From positions 186,001 through 250,000 of the forward strand of contig CAWZYM010000004.1 in the NCBI GenBank assembly GCA_963966185.1: DNA of 64,000 bases. The letters are read 5' to 3'. Positions 1 through 10,853 of this stretch are shown here, piece by piece. The position numbers and the translations under genes are program-made. The notes under the pieces are model-generated. The model saw nothing but the letters and a program-made list of their open reading frames with translations. It had not been told where the DNA came from and did not search any database. This stretch comes from Rhabditoides inermis (lineage: Eukaryota; Nematoda; Chromadorea; Rhabditida; Rhabditidae). Numbering within the stretch: the first letter of the stretch is position 1; each line of letters starts with the position of its first letter.

Positions 1-261
1 TTTCCGAGGAACATGGGTCTCGTATAGATTGTATAGTATAGTATATATGTAAGTACATAAATAAAATAAAATCAGAATCTACTAGTTGGCCCTTAGCCAT
101 CTGGTGGGGCACGCGACGCGGCCTGTGCTCTCTTTTAGGGAAGGTTCTCTGCTCCCAGGAAAGACGCGCTCATTCGACAGGTAGGTCGGAACGCGCCCAT
201 TCGACAGGTAGGTCGAAACGCGCCCATTTGACAGCTAGGTCGTATGGCCCTGCTCGCTCCA

Positions 262-352
<91 letters not shown>

Positions 353-1120
353 CCTCTTCCTGTATGCGTCGTGCGTCGTGCGTGTGCGTGTGCGTGTGCG
401 TGTGCGTGTGCGTGTGCGTGTGCGTGTGCGTGTGCGTGCGTGCGTGCGTGCGCGCGTGCGTGCATGCGTCATGGGTTGTAACTTCTTGCTTTCCGTTAAT
501 GTGACGAAATAAAAAAAAAAATGGAAAAAAAAAGTTGATGTGACGATGATATGACGTCTCACTGGTTCTTGATTTCTAAGCATTCGACGTTCGATCTTTG
601 ATTTTTACATTATAGACAGTGCAGGAAAATGCTTCGTCTGATTAATCTAACGTTATAACCAAAACGACATTTCGATTTGCCATGACGTCAAATGTAAAAA
701 GAACCAATGACAGCACTGCTGAGAAAGCCAAAAGCAATAAGAACCAGAAATTGCGTTGTCGTGGTCGTTTATTTTTTACTCTATCGATAATTATCGATTG
801 ATAATCAATCGATAATCGGTCGATAATCAGTTGAGTCAAAGATGAATAACATTTACATAAACATCCTGTTTTCTTGCATCTCTTCCGCCTTGCAGCCTGA
901 ACATTTCTTCGTACGCAAGCGCACTTGTGAGGGCGCAGTGATAGTGCTGACGTGCGACGATACGATTCGTGTCACTATCATTCGGCAGATTCTGCGTTCG
1001 CCTCTCCGGTTCCTCGAATAACGCACGCGGTCAGAACCTATCCAACATAGCTCGCCGAAGGTATTGGAAGAAACCATGTATGACGCGAGCATTTTTCACA
1101 AATACTACGTGGAGACGGTT
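1..1120. other. non-coding stretch with two long microsatellites
   Basis: No coding signal is supported here. It holds a (CT)n tract at about 263-357 and a (GT)n tract at about 371-455, followed by AT-rich sequence and, near 781-835, a cluster of degenerate ATCGAT-type inverted motifs of the kind also seen in many introns of this window. Frames open across the microsatellites encode only Leu-Ser, Arg-Glu or Val-Arg repeats and are not genes. Confidence 0.7.
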
Positions 1121-1473
1121 TCAATCATTTGATATCGGAGGTTGCGCGAGAATTCGGGTAATCGAGAGAGCGGCGACTGTTGCGCCGCGCGAGGCTATGA
1201 TCAGCCTGTGATCTGCAAGCCCAATGGCGTCGGCCGAGGAGGGTTCCAAAGAGGCCGTGGAGATTTGCTGTTTGCGGCGCGCTTTCGCTGCTTGCGAATC
1301 ATCCACGTGAGCACTCACCATAGTGCCGGATGATCTGGGTCGCATTGGGTTTGACATCACCAGTCGGAGTGGACGCGGCGAGGACACCTGTATCGATTGA
1401 CGGAATCAATCGATACTCGCTGATTACACGCACCTATGGTGCATAGCAGAAGCAGAAGGGCGGGCGGCCGCAT
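1121..1473 (-). CDS. small secreted protein, 66 aa, three exons
   Basis: Three minus-strand exons join in frame: 1434-1473, 1319-1387 and 1121-1212, with GT..AG borders (donors GTGCGT and GTGAGT; acceptors ATACAG and TTGCAG). The product begins MRPPALLLLLCTIGVLAAS, a textbook signal peptide, then a Thr/Pro-containing stretch with one possible N-glycosylation site (NAT), and ends at a TGA after an Ile/Ala-rich segment. I recognise no family and no conserved cysteines, so the role is unknown; a short secreted peptide or precursor is an inference. Total exon length is 201 nt, exactly 67 codons, which argues against chance joining. It lies upstream of nothing obvious and is separated from the FKBP15-like gene by about 0.8 kb. 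Confidence 0.5.
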
Positions 1474-2292
1474 TCTGCGGAGCGGGGAAGAGAAATGACG
1501 GGGCCACATGGTCAGAGGATCAGTGGAGTAGCAACATGAACGGCAAAACAAATCTGCTGTGCATTTCGTTCAGTATACGGTATGTTCAAAATCCACGATA
1601 ATGTTTTCAACGAAAAATCATGAGCTAAGTGCGAGCCTATTATATCACAAGTTCCGCGTAAACAACGGACTGTGTGTGCATGGTTTTCAAGTGTGCTCTA
1701 TAAGGCGGTGTCAGTGGATTTGGTCAACAAATGTGGTCAGTTCGAGGGCGTGGTAGAAGATCTTGAAAGACTGCCGCCGCCGATGGCAGGGCTCTCAGAG
1801 GGTGAGAGCGGGTTCACGCGCCCCACCGGGAGGTAGTGGAATTCGGTAGAACAAAACGGATGTTCTGAGTGAGTATAATCACTGATAATCTTACAAAAAA
1901 TTAAGTGGGAACAGAGCAAACATCACGAACTAATAAATTTGGGCAGGAAGGTAGAATCCCGAGTTTTTGAAAAAAATAAGGGACAGTTTCGTGTTTTCTT
2001 AAGAAATAGGGTACAGTTTAGAAAACTAAGGGACAGTTTGCAAAAAAAAAAGGTGCTGTTTCCAAAAATAAGGTGCTGGTGGGGGAGGAGTGCTGGTGGT
2101 GGCCGGTGCGTGCGGCACCGCTGCTTTCCTGAAGCGGCGCTGCAACAGGCCGTACTTGTCCGCGAACACTTCGTTCGCATAATTAACATAAACATTTTTA
2201 ATGGAGACATCATTTTTAATCGAGGCATTATAAACTCTTGAGCAAGTGAACACTGCCAAACGTGCGTAATAGTTACATAATAACTTAATCTT
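1474..2292. other. intergenic, no gene seen
   Basis: No supported exon. Around 1960-2080 a short phrase (agggtacagttt / aagggacagttt / ggtgctgtttcc) recurs several times in purine-rich sequence, looking like a decayed tandem repeat. The rest is unremarkable. Confidence 0.5.
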
Positions 2293-3117
2293 TCATTTCG
2301 TGGATGCGTTTTGTCTGTCCATCGCCTCTACGGTGACTTGCAATCTGGCCTGCAGTCCTTCCAGACTCGTCAGCTGAAATAAAGAATACCGTAAATGTTA
2401 TCATAATCAGTAGACCAATCAAAGCCCCTATCACCTATCACCAATTGTGTGATTCTACGGGCCGGTGGGGTCATTCGGTCTGGTGAAAGGGGCCAAGTAC
2501 CAGTCTACCATACCTTGTCGATGAGCGGCGCGAGCTTGGCATCCAGCATGCGCTCCAAGCGGCACTCGAGCCGGAGAAACAGCCGGTCCATCTCTATGCC
2601 CACCACGCGGTGCAGCACCGGGTAGTCGGACAGAAGCGCCTCCACTTCACTCGGCTCGGCCTGCTCCTGCCCCACCTGCTTCTCCTGCTCCTGCTCCTCC
2701 ACCTGCTCCTGCTCCTCCTGCTCCTTCTTCGGCACGGGAATAGGCAGCATCGGCTGACCGATGCGCGCCATACGTGCGCGAACCTGTCGAGAGTGTGGTT
2801 GAACAGTGGTGAAAGGTGATGTACCGTGGTTTTGTCCGCAGCTGGTTCGTCGCACTTCAATTCCTTGTCCGACTTTTCCTCCGAGTCGCGCACACTGCAA
2901 TCTCTTCTTTCCCTCACCCTCTCTCTCTCCCTCACTCCCTCCCTCCCTCCCTCCGACTCTCTCTCTCTCTCTCTATCTCTCTCTCGCTCGCTCCCTCGCT
3001 CTATCTCTCCGTACCCTTTGCTTTCCTCCTCAGACTTGGCCGGGTCAGCGAACCGCGCCTTCTTGAGATCGACTAGATAGACGAGGCCAGGAGGGTGCGC
3101 GAAGATCTGAGGAAAAC

Positions 3118-3153
<36 letters not shown>

Positions 3154-5291
3154 GGGGGGAGAGGGGAGAGAGAAAGGGGGAGAGAGTGGGAGAGAGATGA
3201 AAGGGAGGGGAGAGAGAGGAGAGAGAGAGAGGAGAGAAAGGGGAGAGAGGGGGAGGGAGGAGAGAGAGAGGGAGAGAGAGCGGGGGAAGAAAGAAAGAGA
3301 GGGAGGGACTCACTGCGCGCCTGCTTCCTTTTCGCATTCCGACCGTGTGTGGCAGCCAGTCGCCCTTCTCCGCGACCTTCTTCTTCACACTCTCCGCAGG
3401 TGAGACCTGCAGGGTCACATGTAAACAGGTAAACAGGTAAACAGGTGAACAGGTACACAAGTACGCAGGTAAACCAATAAACAGGTACACACATAAACAA
3501 TACCTCAACGGCCCCGTCGACCAGTCTGTATGATCGACACGTGAACATGGCGGAATCTCCCACGGCGAGCTCGGGTCCGGTGCCCTCGTCGTGGTCGAAG
3601 ACTGTGGTGGTGGAGGCAGAGTGCGAGTCGTACAGCAGGTGCAACTGATAGGGGTTGTCGGTATCTTTGAAATTGGCTGAACGCCTTCGAAACGCTGTCA
3701 TGTGTGACTCTCAGTTGTAGAGGCATTGTCAGGGGGATCCAGTGTGTGAAAGCAGCTATTATTTTTATCATGATTCGAAAAAAAATTGAATAGCTGTCTT
3801 CGCAACACTTCCGACCAGTGCGTTTTGAAAGAGTTTCTTGATTACATACTAAACGACTGAATGTGTGATCGATGTCTTCGGAATAGGCTGAACCCTTTCG
3901 AACCACTGTCACATTCGAAACGCTGTTGGTCGTGTTTCGAAAGAGTTGTTAATAGCTCAATGGCTGTTTCAAATGAGGTGCAGTTAGTCTCTCAAACCTC
4001 GAAGGTGGTTGTGCCAAAGAAGAATCTACTCACGAGTGCGCGGCATCGCATGAACGTCTCCAGATCGGGAAACGTGGCCGTCCAGCGGGTCGAGTCCGAC
4101 TGCACGTGCACGCAGCACTTGGAGTGGGTCGCCTTGACGAATGGCACCTAGAGAGACATACGTGAATAGCGATGGTAGAGTGCCAGCGCCCTCGTGGTGT
4201 TCCGTATGTACTTGCTGTATAATCAGGATATAGCGATTCTGATAAATGATTGAAAAAGTGCACATGGTAGAAACCGCTGCTCACAAGCAGCTACATCGAA
4301 GAAGGGCGCTTCGCGCAGTTATGTTTCCGTTTTTTAGCACCTCCCGCAAACTGACTCTCCGCACGCGAGTTATTGCGAGAATAGAACTACGTGAGCAATA
4401 AACCAAGAAATCGATGCACAACTTGCACAGGGATCGAGGGAGCAGAGGCGATCACCTTGAAGACGGGTCGCTTGTCGGGCGAGTAGACCACGAGTAGGTG
4501 GGTGTTCTCAGCTGTGAGCAGCACGGCCAGACCGTGCTTCCCGCGAGGCGCGTGCTGCAAGTGACGTCGGGCTAGATCAGTCAGTCTTCGCTTTTCAAGC
4601 ATGTCAAAGATGGCTACGATACATCGTGCGTGCTGCAAACGACGTGGTCAAGTCGAAGTCAAGCAATGTGAGCCAATAGTGTGTGCAGTGGTGCACAGGG
4701 TGCGGTCAGTCACAGCCTCTTCAGTCTCCCTCTCCTCTTTCAAACCCAATAGCGAATGGAGTTTTGAACAGACCGTTGTATGTTAAAGCGTATTAGTCTG
4801 TTCATAACTCTTTTTAAAGCGCGCACTGACCCGCTTGCTGTGCTCGTCCCACTCAAACAGTTCGACGACCGCTGAGAAGACGGTGCGCGGCTGTGATGGG
4901 ACGGAGGGCGACGAGGGCTGGCGAGTCGGCGCGGGCTGCGCCTGCGAGACACGCGCCCCCTCGTCCTCTTCATCGAACAGCGCGTCCAGCCTGCTCCGGC
5001 AACAGTGTGGTTAGTCTCTTCCAGCTATCCGAAACGCGAAACGCTTTCACAATTTGCCTTTCAACTACTAAAAGCTCCCCAAAATAGATCTCACTACTCT
5101 AAGCACGCCGATTTTTTGAAAATAGTGAAAACGGTTTTCGATGAGACCAACGACACATTCAAACATCAAGATCAAGAAAGAAGAGGAGAAGTGGAAGATA
5201 CCCACTCGACTCCTGGTTTGCGCGGCGGCGGCGCGATTTGAATGTCTTCCTCGTCGTCGGTCGACGGCGAGTGGTCGAACAGACCCGACAT
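2293..5291 (-). CDS. FKBP15: FKBP15 (WAFL)-like protein, WH1 plus FKBP-type domain
   Basis: Minus-strand exons read: 5202-5291, 4831-4990, 4456-4554, 4034-4147, about 3504-3675, 3314-3406, 3015-3106, 2825-2894, 2514-2783, 2293-2373. The middle exons give a WH1-like region (VVELFEWDEHSKRV, then HLLVVYSPDKRPVFK) followed by an FKBP-like region (GTGPELAVGDSAMF; GDWLPHTVGMRKGSRR; IFAHPPGLVYLVDLKKARF). After that comes ARMARIGQPMLPI, matching the linker of vertebrate FKBP15, a Gln/Glu-rich stretch and a short helical C-terminus ending at a TGA. Known FKBP15 proteins act in early-endosome and actin traffic and carry a long coiled coil, which is absent here; the protein would be only about 410 residues. 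The FKBP part seems poor in the aromatic pocket residues of active prolyl isomerases. Two junctions (exons 1-2 and 4-5) do not keep frame as I place them, so the start and the fifth exon's 5' edge are uncertain. Confidence 0.7.
3420..3495. repeat. short tandem repeat with unit (g)taaacagg inside an FKBP15-like intron
   Basis: About seven degenerate copies of a 9-10 nt unit resembling aacaggtaaac lie between two FKBP15-like exons. Each copy reads like a CAG|GTAAAC splice donor on the plus strand, opposite to the host gene, so it is probably just a slipped repeat. Confidence 0.7.
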
Positions 5292-6147
5292 TATGAACTA
5301 TAAACAGAAGAATATAACAAAACAAAAAATAAAATAAAATCGCGCGCGAAAGAACAGCTGATGGAAGAACGTTGTGCACTTGAGGAGTGCAAAGGTAACG
5401 TCACAACGAAACACGACGTTTTCTTTCAAAAAAAAAAATCACTTCATCACAAGTGATGAAGTGATGAAGTGATGAAGTGATGAAGTGATGAAGTTTCAAT
5501 TTTAATTTCGTTTTTTGTAACAAACTTTTTAATTTGTAAAAAAAATTGTAAACTGTTTTTGTAAACTTTCAATCGGTTTTTTTCCACCAACGTAACCTGA
5601 CGTCGTCAATACGTCGCCATCTTTCGTTGGTATGGCAAGGGCTCAGATGATACCAAACGATCATGTTGTAGCATTCTACAGTAGCACATCATCATTGCAG
5701 TAACACATATCATTTGCATCCTAAAAGTTTTCAAGTATGGAGCATCTTCATCTTGATCTTGTACATTATGATGTAGTTTATGAGTAAGCGGACAAACGAA
5801 CATCTGTTGCCGTATTTAGTTTCAACAAATTGACAACATTTGACAAACCACTAAATACAATACACCTTAAAAATACGAAAATTAAAAAAAGTTGATCACT
5901 TCATCACTTTGACTTCATCACTTCATCACTTCATCACTTCATCACATGTGATGAAGTGATAAAGTCAAAGTGATGAAGTGATGAAGTGATGAAGTGATGA
6001 ATTTTCCAGGATGCCTTTCAAATCAAATGAATGAGAGTACTAACCATTTTTATCTTCAATCAACACGTATTTACAGCGCAAGAAAACATCAACAATAATG
6101 AAAAAAAACAAATCACACCGGATCAATACCCGTAAACTGCAATCTTT
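5292..6147. repeat. intergenic region with two (GTGATGAA)n inverted-repeat blocks
   Basis: Between the FKBP15-like gene and the small membrane protein gene are two blocks built from the 8-mer gtgatgaa and its complement ttcatcac. Block one, 5439-5494, is a single inverted unit followed by five direct units. Block two, about 5895-6000, is a near-palindrome centred at about 5948, with roughly 50 nt arms each made of repeated units plus a small tcaaag interruption on both sides. Such arms could extrude as a cruciform. The ~400 nt between them is AT-rich and non-coding. Confidence 0.75.
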
Positions 6148-6690
6148 TCAATAATCATCGTACTCCTGTCGTCGGCGGATCACATAATGCCAGACTGAAA
6201 GACAAAATTATCAATGAACCAATGAAAAGGTAAAGGTGACCAAGAGATTACTATGGAGGAATGAATAAATGTAATAATAATACATAAACATATATAACTC
6301 ACAGTATGATAGAGCATTGGTGACCGCCCACGCGCCGGCGGAGACTGCCGTCTTTGTCGCGAGCACCGTGGGATAGACGATAACCGCGTTCGCCGTCGCT
6401 GAAATGAGACATCTTACATTGGATTTAGCTTTTTATTGACGCTTCAAAATTTGGATTCTTTCGCAATGACATTCAATCCCCCATTGTCTCTCGCAAAAAC
6501 ATAGTCTGCGCACCCTCTCAGTTTTTTTTCATAATTATTGAAGAATTTTGAATGAAAGTCGACATGAATAGTATAGAGTCTATGAATCATTATGATGATA
6601 TTTTCCATACCGACCTGCCGCGACGGAGACGGTGTGCACGATGGCGGCGCCTTTGAAGATCGCCGAGATGATGCCGCTGATGGTTTCCAT
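6148..6690 (-). CDS. small membrane protein, 72 aa, three exons
   Basis: Exons 6615-6690, 6303-6398 and 6148-6194 total 219 nt and join in frame with canonical GT..AG borders. An acceptor (TTTCTAG) lies directly before the ATG, as expected for a 5' UTR exon or a trans-spliced leader. The peptide starts METISGIISAIFKGAAIV, contains a long Ala/Val-rich hydrophobic region (about residues 16-60, one or two membrane passes) and ends with a basic then acidic tail (HYVIRRRQEYDDY). I recognise no family. A short organelle or ER membrane subunit is possible, but that is only inference from size and composition. Confidence 0.6.
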
Positions 6691-7612
6691 CTAGAAAGAA
6701 AGTGTCAGTGTCGTATTTATCCTTAAACGCGCTGGAAGAGAACTTATTCGAGACAATATGGGCAAAGGCGCAGCATGTGCAACGTCCGCGCGAGACCGAA
6801 CTACATGGAGGAAGATGGGATCCGCGCTACCAATCCGATCGCTCAAGTGATCAAGTAAGTAATCGTTATACGCGAACATGACATCGCAATCACAACAACA
6901 TGCAAGGAACATACATCAAGCCGAAATCTTGTTCCATTCCCCATACCTATAAAGTGATAGCTGAGAAATTAGAATATACGAAATGAAAATGAAATAGGCG
7001 CATGTGGAGAAAGAATGGCTGTGAAAGACGCCTCATGTGAGCATGTGATCAGCTGACTGCGCAGTGAGAGAGATGCGAGTGTGCGCGTGATGAGTGGAGG
7101 GGAGAGTCGGTGAGAGTGAGAGTGAGAGAGTGTGATATGAGACGAGAGCGTTGTCGCACTCTCTTTTAGCAAAGGGAAGTGGTCGGTCATAGATGGTTCA
7201 TTGTCTGCCTGATAAGATCTGAGACGTAATAGTATTTCATCTCAACATTGTAAAAGTTCAGATGTGATTATAATACAGTGCCAGTGGACCCGAAATTCGT
7301 ATTTTTTTCTGCATAAAGTAGTATTTTTTAAAAGAAAAAAGTAAAAAAAAAAGATAAAGTGGATGAAATCTTTCTTCACATTTTTCAAACATATACTGAA
7401 GTTTTCGGTTGTACCTATCCTCACTTTCCAGATTCTCTTTCATTTCTATTGGAGTCCTCGCGTTATCTGGTCTCTGATGGAACAAAGTCGAAGACGAAGA
7501 CATGTCCTTATCTATCCCAAACCACTTCACTCCACTGTCCTACTGTGAAAAAGTCGCCGCATTTCACGACACCAAATTATACTGCTACTGTACGTCTCTG
7601 ATTTCGTAATCT
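6691..7612. promoter_or_regulatory. divergent intergenic region between small membrane gene and SLC17-type gene
   Basis: No exon is supported. The two flanking genes are divergent, so this interval probably holds both promoters. Nothing diagnostic such as a TATA box at a credible spacing could be assigned. Confidence 0.35.
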
Positions 7613-9295
7613 ATGGCCAAGAAAACACATTCACTGTCGTTAGCGACAAAGATTCCGCCGCCGCGTGAGTTCATACATATTACTGTACTTATTGATTTTG
7701 TAAACATCTTTCTCATGGAATCGAAATATCTAAAAGTTTACAGTAAGAGTTGAATAGAACTAACGTTTCTTACTATTTGTAAAACTAATTGCTTTTCCCT
7801 ATCCGGAAAGTGTAGGCGGCGCTCGCGCGCCACTCGCCCTATCACTTATCACCAATCCCCCATTATCTCCCATGTATAATTTACGACACGCGGACACATA
7901 GTAAACAAGAAGCGCGAACTGTGATCACATACTTGGTTTGCAAACCCCTAAGTTGTGAACATAGGGAATCGACGCGACCACATCCCGATAGACTCCGGGT
8001 ACTTTTCGTTATCATCTGGTCACCACGCTGGCTTGGCGTCATGCCAACATGCCATACACCCATTTTAATCCCGTCGAAACGTGCACTATAATGAGCTTAC
8101 CCGGGGACTGCGGCGGCCCAGGGTGATATCAGGAGGAAAACATGCGATTTGTCGGCAGCAAAGTGACAGTCACCATGTTCTTTAGCGGGGGGGGGGGGGG
8201 TGATAACGTGTACATGGTGATTAGGTGCTGTGTGCTCCTCCAGAGTTGTGTCCACACCCCTCTCGATTAGGCCTGCTGAGTGACATATGCGAATATGCGC
8301 GACAAAACGCCGCCGTGTGAGTTATTCCCGATTTCTCAACGTTTTCGAAAATGCCAACGAGATCGGAATTGGACATTCTCTGCCGCTATGGTTGTGCTGA
8401 TCACGGTTTTCGTGGTTCTGGCGATCGGCAAGTTCTATCACTCGCATCGTAGCCGCAGTGAGGAGGAGAGGGCGACAGGTGACTGGGTGATTCAACGCCT
8501 TCTGCCGCCTTCCGAGCTTCTGACTTCCAACTGCTTCAAACTACTTCGATTTACTTCGATCTGTCCATTTGCGCATGCTTTGTCAATTGCAAATCACAAC
8601 GCGTTCGAATTGCTTTGCAAATGATTCGAAAACAAAATGGCACTATGAACTGCCATGTCATTAGGGCGCGGAACCGCACACTCTTTGTTGCGGCTCACAA
8701 GAGTTATGGTAACTGTTCGATTCATTTTCCAGGATTCCCCTCCAGACAAATATTCGAAAGATTCTTCTGTTCAATTTGATCAGCATTGCAGCGCTATGAT
8801 CGCTGTCGGCGGCCTTTTCAAATCTATCCAAATTTCACCAAATTGCGAGTCATAAAAGCTATGGAAACTGTTCGAGTCACTATCTACGGATACCTCTTCG
8901 GATAATCCTTCTAAGATATTTCTGTTCACAGTGATCAGCATTGCAGCGCTATGGTCGCTGTCAAATCTGAATTTCGATTTACAAGAGCTATGTAAACTGT
9001 TCGAGAAAGCTATGGAAATTTTTTTCCATTCACCGATAAGCATTGCAGCGCTGTGCTCTTGTCGGTCTTTTCAACAAAAAAAAAAACCAAATTAGTCACA
9101 AGGTCTAAAAAAAACTGTTTGAAACTGTTCGATGGAAACTTTCCCATTCACCGACCAGCATTGCAGCGCTATGGTCGCTGTCGTCGGCCCGGTTCCGAAT
9201 GGCCATACTACTCGGAGTGGCGATGACAGCTCTCGCAGTCGTAAGAGGCAGTATGAGCATGGCTGTAGTGTGCATGGTCAAACCGTGAGTTGTTG

Positions 9296-9362
<67 letters not shown>

Positions 9363-9461
9363 CCTTTCTCTCTCTCCCTCTCTTCGGACCAATGTCATTT
9401 ACTTACACGACATCAATTCCGAACTCCCTCAATGCCATACGATTTAAGATGAATCTCAAAA

Positions 9462-9504
<43 letters not shown>

Positions 9505-10811
9505 CAGACAGGGCATAGAGCGCCAGAACGGAAAAAGCGCGGGCGCGTCGCGTGCGCGGTGCCGGCGCGCTGCGGTCGCTGGGCGCGCGGCCAACTCTCA
9601 CATTTCAGTCTCGACACATTCAACGCCACGGACAGCCACTCTGTCCGTCCGGCCGTTGGATGCGCGCTCTCGCGACAGGAGGACGGAGAGTGGTGGGAGG
9701 AGGAAGAGGAGGAGGAGGTCGTCAAGTACACGGTACGTATCCTGAATGTGAGGTTAAGCAGCGATCAGTCTTTTTAAACTCTTTTTCGAAATTTCTTCCA
9801 AAATACCCTAAACGTCTTCCTTCCAAAATGCCTTCCTTGTAACATTCCTTCTAAATACTTGCTGTCTCGGAATAACGTCGAAAAACTTCACACTGTTGTT
9901 GATATTGCTCACAATGTAATACAAAACCTCAACTAGCCGCTCTTCCAGACCACCTACCAAGTCCAGTACACAATACGTATCACTACCGTAGCCCTAATTA
10001 GCATATTCCAGACCACCTACCAGGTGGCGTGGTCGGGCGCGGAGCAGTCGCAGATCCACACGGCGTTCTACGTGGGATCGGTCGGATCCGTGTTCCTGGC
10101 GGATGTCTTTTCGAAAAAGTATGGATTTATTAGTAGAAGGTTTTCGTAGTAAGTTGTACCCTTCTCATGATAGTAGGAATGAAGTGTAGTGCACATGGTA
10201 GAAACTTCCTGGCGGATGTCTTCTCGAAAAAGTGAGGTTTAGTAGAAAGTTTGCGTATCATTTTATAGGTGATGATATAGGCTGTAAGACCACCTACTTG
10301 TCGCCCATATCGTACTTATGCACTACTACTTGCACTCTCAAACTGATCCGCACAAAACTCGCACGCGACTCTGTTCTCTCTGTACCAGGGGCGCTCACAA
10401 CTCTGTGTGAACGCTCAGAACTAATCATTTACTTATCTAACCCATCGTCTGCAGGCTAGGCTCGAAGAACATCATCCTGTACTGTCTCCTTCTGAACGTC
10501 GTCCTTTCCGCGGCGACTCCGCTGCTGGTAATCTACCTCGAACACTACATGATAGTGGCAGCTGTGAGGTTCTTGATCGGATTCGCTACTGGTGAGTGGG
10601 AAAGGGTTTCGGTTGTATAAGTGTTTCAATTGCAAAAGTCCGCCGACTGACTATCTCATTTCACTGTCACTTCCTTGTCGGAGGCACGGAGAGAGTACGG
10701 GAAAACAGTGTTCACAGCGCGTCGCGTGCGATATGCAGGAATGAATCTCCCTCAGAAACTATAATGATTCTGAAAGAGAGAGAGAGAGGGAGAGAGAGAG
10801 AGAGAGGGAGG

Positions 10812-10853
<42 letters not shown>

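Noticed and set aside
228..583. Long frames over the CT/GT microsatellites, and similar ones at 3095-3403, 34370-34914 and 61100-61663
   Set aside because: They encode only Leu-Ser, Arg-Glu or Val-Arg repeats and have no conserved start, splice structure or similarity.
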